16,110 bases of DNA from Desulfitobacterium sp. (lineage in GTDB: Bacteria; Bacillota; Desulfitobacteriia; Desulfitobacteriales; Desulfitobacteriaceae), in assembly GCA_012799495.1 (NCBI GenBank), contig JAAZLD010000288.1, positions 1 through 16,110 of the forward strand, written 5' to 3'. Below, in pieces: positions 1 through 5,444 of the stretch. Under the pieces are notes generated by a model. The model did no database searches. It was not told the DNA's origin and saw only the letters and a program-made list of their open reading frames with translations. Made by a program: the position numbers and the translations under genes. The first letter of the stretch is position 1. Each line of letters starts with the position of its first letter.

Positions 1-1
1 A

Positions 2-469
2 GTGGAAACCCTTCCTGATACTCCAGGATTTAGCACTCATCATGTTACTTCTGATGAACTAGTACTGATTGTTCCACCATTTCATACTGCTCAAGAAGAT
101 CAGATAAGCTTAGAAGAGTTCTTAAAACAACCTTTAATAATGCGGGAGCCTGGTTCTGGCACCCGAAAAGTCTTAGCTCAATTTCTAAAAAAACAAGGTT
201 ATTCATTTAAAGATCTTAATATTATTACGGAAATGTCAACTATCGATGCTATTAAATCAGCAGTTCAGGCGGGAATGGGTGGGGCTGTTGTGCCTAGGTT
301 ATCAGTTAAAAAAGAAGTCTATCAAGGTACCCTCCGGGCCCTAACAGTATCAGAACTGGAGATGCCCTTAGACTTTAGAATAGTCAAATTGGACAGTCAT
401 TATTTATCTTCTAAAGCCAGACAGCTAATTAAATTTCTCACAGATCCCGAGGAGTGCTTTTTATGCTAG
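2..469 (+). CDS. LysR-type transcriptional regulator, C-terminal part (left-truncated)
   Basis: This is the effector-binding half of a LysR-type regulator; the N-terminal helix-turn-helix and hinge lie outside the window. The visible 155 residues match the end of the periplasmic-binding-like domain. They include a segment resembling LVLIVPPFH, the family hallmark REPGSGTR (about residues 49-56) at the effector pocket, and a C-terminal stretch with AVQAGMGGAVVPRLSV, where LysR proteins usually read GxGIailP. The frame is open from the window edge, so the GTG at position 2 is not a supported start. The stop overlaps the start of the next gene by seven bases, which suggests co-translation. The overall look is CysB/CysL-like, and a sulfur transport operon lies nearby on the other strand. 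Control of that operon is possible but inferred only from proximity. The effector is unknown. Confidence 0.85.
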   Translation: METLPDTPGFSTHHVTSDELVLIVPPFHTAQEDQISLEEFLKQPLIMREPGSGTRKVLAQFLKKQGYSFKDLNIITEMSTIDAIKSAVQAGMGGAVVPRLSVKKEVYQGTLRALTVSELEMPLDFRIVKLDSHYLSSKARQLIKFLTDPEECFLC

Positions 470-987
470 TTTATACCTATAAACCGCTAAAAGTAAAAAG
501 CTCAACTAAAGTCATTAATGTGATAGATAGTAATGATAAAACTGTATGTAGCTTTAAGAGAAAATACAATAATATTTTCACCAGAATAGCGGATATTCTC
601 TTAGGTCATGATTATTTTGTACAGTTTAATGACTTTGATGTAGGTGGAAAAATAAAATACAGAGGAATTAAAAAGCCTAGGTGGGGGAGAACCCAATATG
701 AAATAACTAATTTGGACTATCAAGAAAAATATCTAGTATCTTATCTTAATTGGCAAACAATATCTCCTGAATTTGTAGTCCAATCTAGTTCTGGTTATGA
801 ATTTACCGTAAAGAAAAATATTATGGATTGGGCAAGGTTTTATTATGGAGGAAAAGAAGTAGCCCGGTGGAAAATGAATGTAGCCGAACTCTATAAAACC
901 TATTTGGAAATTGAAGAAGATTCTCCGATCAATGAACCTGAGTTCTTCATTTGTCTATTTCAGTTAACTTTATATATAGGTGGTTAA
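463..987 (+). CDS. Small protein, probably tubby C-terminal/LURP-one-like domain
   Basis: This encodes a 174-residue protein with no signal peptide or clear membrane helix. I chose ATG 463 because GAGGAG (449-454) lies eight bases upstream. The upstream GTG at 454 falls inside that ribosome binding site. The sequence alternates basic and aromatic strands (KPLKVKSSTKVINVIDSNDK, then FDVGGKIKYRG and YEITNLDYQEKYLVSYLNW) and ends with LFQLTLYIGG. That pattern of short beta strands and a hydrophobic C-terminal helix recalls the tubby C-terminal-like/LURP-one-related proteins of Bacillota. Family assignment is from memory of the pattern, with moderate confidence, and no enzymatic motif is visible. 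The start overlaps the LysR stop, so the two genes are probably translated together. A weak hairpin terminator follows. Confidence 0.7.
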   Translation: MLVYTYKPLKVKSSTKVINVIDSNDKTVCSFKRKYNNIFTRIADILLGHDYFVQFNDFDVGGKIKYRGIKKPRWGRTQYEITNLDYQEKYLVSYLNWQTISPEFVVQSSSGYEFTVKKNIMDWARFYYGGKEVARWKMNVAELYKTYLEIEEDSPINEPEFFICLFQLTLYIGG

Positions 988-1034
988 AGAAATGTGGTAA
1001 AAGATAGGTAGTTAAAGATAGATGTTTATAGAAA

Positions 1035-1062
1035 AGGATGGAGATTTTAGTAACTCCATCCT
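1035..1062. terminator. Bidirectional hairpin between convergent genes
   Basis: AGGATGGAG (1035-1043) and CTCCATCCT (1054-1062) form a perfect 9-bp stem with a 10-base loop. It sits between the stops of the plus-strand small gene and the minus-strand transporter gene. Flanking T or A runs are weak (CTCTTAATGTTT on the plus side, AAAAG on the other), so termination strength is uncertain. The position between convergent stops fits a shared terminator. Confidence 0.55.
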
Positions 1063-1083
1063 CTTAATGTTTACCTCATCCAC

Positions 1084-1575
1084 CTAAAGTAAATACCGCA
1101 ATAATATTTTCCCACCTAGCCAGGCCCCGAGAAAAACTGCTATTGTAAAGATCCACCCAGCCAGAGAACTAGAGGCAATACCATTCAATACTAAGCCAAT
1201 ATTGCAGCCATAGGCAATGCGAGCTCCGAATCCCATCATAATTCCACCAAATAAGGCGGAAACCGCAAACTTTTTATTTTTAAGGGGGCGGAAGCGTGCC
1301 TGGGAAGCAACTACAGTAGCCCAAAAAGCCCCTAGGATCACTCCAAGATTCAGATACGTCCCGTCTGATAATAGTAATTCTTTTAAGGTCAGATCTGGGT
1401 TACCTGTTAAACCTAATTTTCCTGCAAGCCATACTGACCATTCCTCAATATTAGTAGTGATTCCCCATGGTTCTTGTCTGACTACCAAGACCAAAATATT
1501 TAATATAGCTAAGACTATAGCACCTACCCAATATGCCCAAGGCCCTTTAGCTATTATTTGCAGTTTTTCTCTCAT
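1084..1575 (-). CDS. YeeE/YedE-family sulfur transporter, second half
   Basis: This 163-residue integral membrane protein corresponds to the C-terminal half of a YeeE/YedE (TsuA-like) transporter, a family that takes up thiosulfate or related sulfur species. Hydrophobic segments lie at about residues 13-32, 75-92, 104-122 and 135-160. The motif GFGARIAYGCNIG holds Cys124, matching the conserved cysteine of the second pseudo-repeat in single-chain homologues. ATG 1575 is preceded by an AAGGGGAG ribosome binding site. It is the last gene of a three-gene minus-strand operon, 31 bases after the TusA-like gene. The first half of the transporter is encoded separately upstream. The two halves total 368 residues, about the length of one full transporter, so they probably assemble as a heteromer. 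The substrate is inferred from the family. Confidence 0.85.
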   Translation of the reverse strand: MREKLQIIAKGPWAYWVGAIVLAILNILVLVVRQEPWGITTNIEEWSVWLAGKLGLTGNPDLTLKELLLSDGTYLNLGVILGAFWATVVASQARFRPLKNKKFAVSALFGGIMMGFGARIAYGCNIGLVLNGIASSSLAGWIFTIAVFLGAWLGGKILLRYLL

Positions 1576-1606
1576 AGGCTCCCCTTCTTTAGACCTTTTC
1601 CCGTTA

Positions 1607-1831
1607 TTACTTTTTGGTCAACTCGATTCGCCATATACCGTTAGAAACTTCTTTTTCCACATATTTATGACCATTCTCTTGGGCCCATACTACAAGGGCT
1701 CTACTGGTACAACTATGTTCTGTTTCTAATATTAATACATCACCGCTGGCCATCTGTTTAAATTTGCGCTGGGTTTTTATGATTGGAATAGGGCACATTT
1801 CACCCCATATATCTAAATAATAGGTTGTCAA
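1607..1831 (-). CDS. TusA/SirA-family sulfur carrier protein
   Basis: This 74-residue cytoplasmic protein has the TusA/SirA/YedF fold signature. It opens with a beta strand (YYLDIWG) followed by the active-site motif CPIP, whose Cys13 would carry sulfur as a persulfide; a second cysteine lies at residue 41. Translation most likely begins at TTG 1831: an in-frame stop lies just upstream, and starting later would remove the first strand that TusA proteins carry. AGGAG lies about 11 bases before this start, so initiation may be modest. The gene lies between the two transporter halves (gaps of 35 and 31 bases). This suggests that incoming thiosulfate or sulfane sulfur is passed directly to this carrier for cysteine, cofactor or energy metabolism. 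The acceptor is not visible in the window. Confidence 0.9.
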   Translation of the reverse strand: MTTYYLDIWGEMCPIPIIKTQRKFKQMASGDVLILETEHSCTSRALVVWAQENGHKYVEKEVSNGIWRIELTKK

Positions 1832-1866
1832 TCCTCAATCAACTCCTATTAAAGGTAGCGTTTAAA

Positions 1867-2484
1867 TCAAGTCCTTTTACTTTTTTGCCACTTGCGAATC
1901 CCTAGCCATAAAAGAATTAGCACCAAAAGCTGGATTGAGATAGCTGGAACCCATCCCATAATATCTGGTAGGAAAACCCCTGGAAATTCATGAAATATAT
2001 TAAGGATATAGGGAAGGGAGGAGTTTCCTAAAAAAGCACCGATTATTAACCCGCCAAGGGCGATCATTTGCATGGCGAAACCTTCACCTACCCGCATAAG
2101 GGTTCCGGAAGCACATCCTCCTGCTAATACCATACCGGTTCCAAAGAGAAGACCTCCTAAAAAGGTATGAAACCCAAAAGGAGTAACATTTAATTCTATT
2201 GGTAGATGAAGGTTAGAAGCTATTTGGAACACTAGGAAAAAAGCAGGTATACTGATTATCAATAATAGAATGACAGCCTGGGATATTTTTGTTGTTCCCA
2301 CTAATAAGGGATCGCGAAAAGCAGCTACAAAGCAAAATCTCGATTTTTGCAATGTGTAGCCGAGAGCTAAACTTAGAGCAAAAATTAAAGCTAGTTTTGT
2401 ACTTAGTTGTAAAAGGAATATTAGAAATAAAAGAATAAAAATAGAAAAACCAAGGTTCAGTGAACTCTGTGACTTTTTTAACAT
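1867..2484 (-). CDS. YeeE/YedE-family sulfur transporter, first half
   Basis: This 205-residue membrane protein matches the N-terminal half of YeeE/YedE transporters. Hydrophobic segments lie at about residues 11-42, 70-90, 105-122 and 137-155, with a final helix at about 178-195. Two conserved cysteines are present: Cys51 in SRFCF and Cys124 in AGGCASG, the classic first-repeat motif. With Cys124 of the second half they reproduce the three-cysteine relay described for the thiosulfate transporter TsuA; this equivalence is my inference from motif order. It is the first gene of the operon, followed by the TusA-like carrier and the second half. The ribosome binding site before ATG 2484 is weak (GAAG). 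A selenium-related YedE is an alternative, but no selenium genes are nearby. Confidence 0.85.
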   Translation of the reverse strand: MLKKSQSSLNLGFSIFILLFLIFLLQLSTKLALIFALSLALGYTLQKSRFCFVAAFRDPLLVGTTKISQAVILLLIISIPAFFLVFQIASNLHLPIELNVTPFGFHTFLGGLLFGTGMVLAGGCASGTLMRVGEGFAMQMIALGGLIIGAFLGNSSLPYILNIFHEFPGVFLPDIMGWVPAISIQLLVLILLWLGIRKWQKSKRT

Positions 2485-2573
2485 AATAGTTCTTCACGAT
2501 CCCTTATTCTTTATGCTCTTTCTTTTATCTACGTTTTCCAATAAACAAATTCTAATAAAGTCCCCTATCTTTA

Positions 2574-2601
2574 AGTTTAATGAATTTTCCAAATTAGTCA
2601 A
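2574..2601 (-). promoter_or_regulatory. Possible sigma-A promoter of the yedE-tusA operon
   Basis: On the minus strand, TTGACT (2596-2601) is followed after 16 bases by TAAACT (2574-2579), a fair match to -35 and -10 boxes. It lies about 90 bases upstream of the first transporter half. No alternative nearby scores better by eye. Confidence 0.4.
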
Positions 2602-2706
2602 CAATTTATAAATCGATGGAAAAGGTAACAAGGAATAGATGTTAGGGAATAAGGTCTTAGGAGGATATGGAAGGGTATGGAAGGTAAGTAAAGAGGGAAT
2701 TCTTTG

Positions 2707-2740
2707 AAAAAAAGAGGCAGTATTTTACCGCCTCTTTTTA
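2707..2740 (-). terminator. Rho-independent terminator after split-Soret cytochrome gene
   Basis: AAAAAGAGGC (2709-2718) and GCCTCTTTTT (2730-2739) form a perfect 10-bp stem with an 11-base loop. Read on the minus strand, the stem ends in a run of seven T residues, the canonical intrinsic terminator form. It lies about 60 bases beyond the cytochrome stop codon. Confidence 0.8.
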
Positions 2741-2799
2741 TATACTTTCTGCTCTCATATAAATTTACTTTATTAAACTCTTATCAATCACTATCAATT

Positions 2800-3612
2800 T
2801 TATGGATGCCCTTGTAATTGATCAGTGTGGCATAAAGTACAGTTCATTTTTCCTTGTTCATTATCTAAAGCACTCTTTGAACCATTATGACAAGTTAGGC
2901 AACTTGCAAACTCCGTTCCTGGAGCATAGGTGGGGTTGAATTTTCCTTCTATCCAACTATTAAGGATCTCCGCTGCTTGGGCAGCAGTGTCCCCTGTAAC
3001 CTTTGCACAACGGTCCGCTTTTTCATCAGAGTTGATTTTGGCTCCTGCTTCATTAGCCCATAGACTTACCGATATATGGCATAAGGGAGAGCCAGCTATT
3101 GTAGTAACCTGATTGGGGAATTTAGCAATATCATCCATTTTAGTGGTAGGGAAGGGGAACAATGTGTACCAGCCTAAGAGTTCATCACCTAATTGAGCAA
3201 CATCATCACCAGCTACTAAGTTCATAACAAGTAAGCTACCATTTAATGCCCCACATAAAGTACCCCAGCCTAACGCTCCACCGCGACCATATCTTAGCAT
3301 ATCCTCGGGAAGGGTTTCCCAAGGTCCCCCAACTTGCTCCCTGATGGTGTCGATTAAAGCTTTTCCAGCAGCATAACAGCAGGCACCTTCGAAATAATTT
3401 TCATATCCCCGTTTTCGTACAACTTCCGGATCGATTGGCTCATAAACCCAAGGTAGTGGTTCAAGTTTGCCCCCTGCTGTATTTGCTGAGGCAGTAGTTG
3501 CAGTGGCAGGGGTTGCTCCATTATTTACCCCGCAACCCACTAAGGCAGCCCCTGCTGCAAAAGTAAGACCAGTAGCGATGAATTTTCTCCTTGTCAAAAT
3601 TTGTTTAGACAT
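2800..3612 (-). CDS. Split-Soret-type diheme cytochrome c (C-GCAxxG-C-C family), Tat-exported
   Basis: This is a 270-residue exported redox protein. I chose ATG 3612 because GAGGAGG lies 11 bases upstream; a longer frame would place that site inside the gene. The N-terminus has a twin-arginine motif (TRRKF, residues 7-11), a hydrophobic stretch and a lipobox-like LVGC with Cys27, suggesting Tat export and lipid anchoring outside the membrane. A low-complexity Ala/Thr linker follows. The core holds GACCYAAG and GTLCGALNG, the cysteine pattern of the C-GCAxxG-C-C (DVU_1555) family, plus SPLCH. Two c-type heme motifs, CLTCH (238-242) and CTLCH (258-262), close the protein, as in split-Soret cytochrome c of Desulfovibrio. 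Conserved N-terminal cysteines may bind an iron-sulfur cluster. The electron partner is unknown. A hydrogenase gene lies just upstream, but it lacks an export signal. Confidence 0.88.
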   Translation of the reverse strand: MSKQILTRRKFIATGLTFAAGAALVGCGVNNGATPATATTASANTAGGKLEPLPWVYEPIDPEVVRKRGYENYFEGACCYAAGKALIDTIREQVGGPWETLPEDMLRYGRGGALGWGTLCGALNGSLLVMNLVAGDDVAQLGDELLGWYTLFPFPTTKMDDIAKFPNQVTTIAGSPLCHISVSLWANEAGAKINSDEKADRCAKVTGDTAAQAAEILNSWIEGKFNPTYAPGTEFASCLTCHNGSKSALDNEQGKMNCTLCHTDQLQGHP

Positions 3613-3673
3613 ACACCATTCAACCTCCTCACTTACTTGCAACCTTTTATCTTGTTATTATACTTACAAGTAC

Positions 3674-3702
3674 ATTATAAGGAGAAAAATGGGATCTGTC
3701 TT
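3674..3702 (-). promoter_or_regulatory. Sigma-A-like promoter of the split-Soret gene
   Basis: On the minus strand a perfect TATAAT (-10, 3674-3679) follows AAGACA (-35, 3697-3702) after 17 bases. It lies about 60 bases upstream of ATG 3612. This suggests that the cytochrome gene has its own promoter and need not depend on read-through from the hydrogenase gene. Confidence 0.6.
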
Positions 3703-3718
3703 ATAAGAGATAACTATA

Positions 3719-3748
3719 GGGCTATCACTAAAATTGATAGCCCTTTTT
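3719..3748 (+). terminator. Intrinsic-terminator-like hairpin, plus-strand orientation
   Basis: GGGCTATCA (3719-3727) and TGATAGCCC (3735-3743) form a perfect 9-bp stem with a 7-base loop, followed by TTTTT on the plus strand. It lies between two minus-strand genes, about 55 bases past the hydrogenase stop. In the minus direction the hairpin has no T-run, so it would be a weak terminator for the hydrogenase transcript. Its canonical orientation faces antisense transcription. Confidence 0.65.
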
Positions 3749-3802
3749 AGTTGTTTGGTACCTCATGAATGCCATAAATACATATGGCAAACCTTTGTAC
3801 CT

Positions 3803-5152
3803 TTAACTACAAAACTCCTTTAATGCCCTTATAGCTACCCCTCGAGGAGCTTTCCTTCTCGGCCCTCCGATACAACCTCCATCACAAGCCATACATTCCA
3901 AAAAACCGGAATCATTATTATTCACATGTTCCTCAAGGGCTTTGAGACTATTCAAAACACCTTCCGTTTGATAAGTAGGGAAGGAATCATCTCCAAGTTT
4001 ATTAACTAAAGCTTGGGCTACTCCGCCAGCTTTACTGAAACCTCGTCCAAAAGAACTGGGGCCTTCCATACTAAGATTAGGCTCTGACATTAAATCAATT
4101 CCTTTAAATTCAAACCAAGCCATAAGCTCCTCGAATGTAATAACATAATCGACTTGGGACTCAGGTCTTTGTCCTTCTTCTTTTTTGGCGATACAAGGCC
4201 CAATAAAGGTAACCTTTGCTTCTGGTATACGCTCCTTTATAAGTTTTGCCGTTTGTACCATCGGGGACTGGGTAGTGGAAATGTATTGGTATAATTCCGG
4301 CTTTTTCTTTTCCACTGCCATGGTATAGGCAGGACAGCAAGAACTTGTCATAAATTTCTCTCCCTGTTCCAAGCGCTCTTTTAACTCACTAACCTCTAGT
4401 TCAACAGTGAGATCTGCTCCCACAGCCGCTTCTACCACATCTTTGAATCCTAGTTTTAAGAGGGCAGATTTAACCTGGCCAGGCGCAACCTTTCTCCCAA
4501 ACTGCCCCACGAAGGCTGGAGCAATTATGCCATAGATAGGATTCTGTGGAGATTTTAGATCCCGGGCAAGATCCACAATTTGTGAGGTTTCCACCACTGC
4601 TCCAAATGGACAGTTTACGATGCACTTACCGCAATTGGTACAATCCTCCTCTTTAATTCTGGCAATACGGTTTTCCCGGACAGAGATAGCTTTAGTAGGG
4701 CAACTTTCCTCACAAGGTCTCCTATATTCGATAATGGCATTATAAGGGCAATTTCTTGCACATATTCCACACTCTATACAACGACTCTGATCAATAAATG
4801 CCTTATCATTGATAAAGACTATGGCCTTTTTCGGACAATTCATGGAACAAAAATGCCCTACACAGTTTTGGCAAAGATCCGTTACAGTATAACGATGCAT
4901 TTCACAGCCATTGCACCCTTCTTTGAGTACTCTAACAATTGGACCATCTTCTGGTTCGATAATTGCTTTTAACCTTTCCTCGATAACAGCCCGTTCTTTG
5001 TGGATACAGCAACGGTAGCGCTTAGGGGAATTATCAGGAATAATTTCACGAGCTAACTCAGGCAGATTGTAGGAAGTATTTTCTTCAACTGCCCACTTTA
5101 AAGCTGCATGAAATACTTTTCTTTGGATATTGACAATTTCAGAATTAGGCAT
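3803..5152 (-). CDS. Monomeric [FeFe] hydrogenase, group-B-like
   Basis: This 449-residue protein interconverts protons and H2. It has no signal peptide, so it should be cytoplasmic. The N-terminal 180 residues hold a CC pair (48-49), a CxxC group (80-106) and two ferredoxin-type clusters (CIECGICARNC at 125-135 and CTNCGKCIVNC at 171-181) for electron transfer. The H-cluster domain follows. L1 is SCCPAY (271-276), in which Cys272 binds the cluster and Cys273 is the expected proton-relay cysteine. L2 is FIGPCIAKKEE (316-326) with Cys320. L3 is MACDGGCIGG (421-430) with Cys423 and Cys427. L2 reads GPC where group A enzymes have MPC, which with the N-terminal cysteine pattern points to group B. 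ATG 5152 has GAGGAGG seven bases upstream. No hydEFG maturation genes or NAD-binding subunits are nearby, so the partner is probably ferredoxin. Confidence 0.9.
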   Translation of the reverse strand: MPNSEIVNIQRKVFHAALKWAVEENTSYNLPELAREIIPDNSPKRYRCCIHKERAVIEERLKAIIEPEDGPIVRVLKEGCNGCEMHRYTVTDLCQNCVGHFCSMNCPKKAIVFINDKAFIDQSRCIECGICARNCPYNAIIEYRRPCEESCPTKAISVRENRIARIKEEDCTNCGKCIVNCPFGAVVETSQIVDLARDLKSPQNPIYGIIAPAFVGQFGRKVAPGQVKSALLKLGFKDVVEAAVGADLTVELEVSELKERLEQGEKFMTSSCCPAYTMAVEKKKPELYQYISTTQSPMVQTAKLIKERIPEAKVTFIGPCIAKKEEGQRPESQVDYVITFEELMAWFEFKGIDLMSEPNLSMEGPSSFGRGFSKAGGVAQALVNKLGDDSFPTYQTEGVLNSLKALEEHVNNNDSGFLECMACDGGCIGGPRRKAPRGVAIRALKEFCS

Positions 5153-5192
5153 ATTTCATCCTCCTCAAAAATAGTGTTCATATTTTAATAGT

Positions 5193-5215
5193 TTGGAATA
5201 ATTCATGAATTCCAA
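5193..5215. promoter_or_regulatory. Nested palindrome upstream of the hydrogenase gene (possible operator)
   Basis: TTGGAAT (5193-5199) and ATTCCAA (5209-5215) form 7-bp arms. Inside them AATTCATGAATT (5200-5211) is a perfect 12-base palindrome. The element lies 41-63 bases upstream of the hydrogenase start, where a repressor or activator of that gene would bind. It is about 230 bases from polA. No regulator is assigned. Confidence 0.4.
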
Positions 5216-5386
5216 GAGTAATAACAAAATTATAATTACTATAAGTTTGTCTATTTCAGTGTAGCAAATAGGGAGGGCTTTTGTAATATGGATGTGAAAT
5301 GTTGTACTAGGAAGTATATTAAATAAAATTTCTATTTTCACTTAATTCCTGAGATGTTAAGAAGAAGACCCCTTTTTACATAGAAA

Positions 5387-5416
5387 TTGGCACTGTCCTT
5401 CTGGGTATGGTAATAT
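5387..5416 (+). promoter_or_regulatory. Possible sigma-A promoter of polA
   Basis: TTGGCA (5387-5392) and TAATAT (5411-5416) are separated by 18 bases. The predicted start of transcription leaves a short leader before the polA ribosome binding site AAGGGG (5431-5436). Confidence 0.45.
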
Positions 5417-5444
5417 TAAAGACGGAAAGAAAGGGGTTTTTTTG

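Larger units (their letters stand above)
2485..2799. other. Intergenic region between sulfur operon and split-Soret gene
   Basis: No convincing gene is present in these 315 bases. They hold a possible promoter for the minus-strand transporter operon (2574-2601), a short tandem repeat TATGGAAGG (2666-2674 and 2676-2684, 10-base period) and the terminator of the cytochrome gene (2707-2740). An AGGAGG followed by ATG near 2660-2668 opens only a six-codon frame and is not a gene. Confidence 0.6.

Noticed and set aside
1217..1729. Plus-strand open frame across the second transporter half and the TusA-like gene
   Set aside because: It is antisense to two well-supported family members, and its translation has no domain-like features.
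2660..2687. Short leader peptide after AGGAGG in the intergenic region
   Set aside because: It is only six codons, repeats TATGGAAGG by composition, and has no downstream plus-strand gene to control.
5368..5437. ACCCCTTT (5368-5375) complementary to AAAGGGGT at the polA ribosome binding site, followed by a T-run
   Set aside because: The loop would be 54 bases, and the likely promoter lies between the arms, so the left arm would not be in the transcript.
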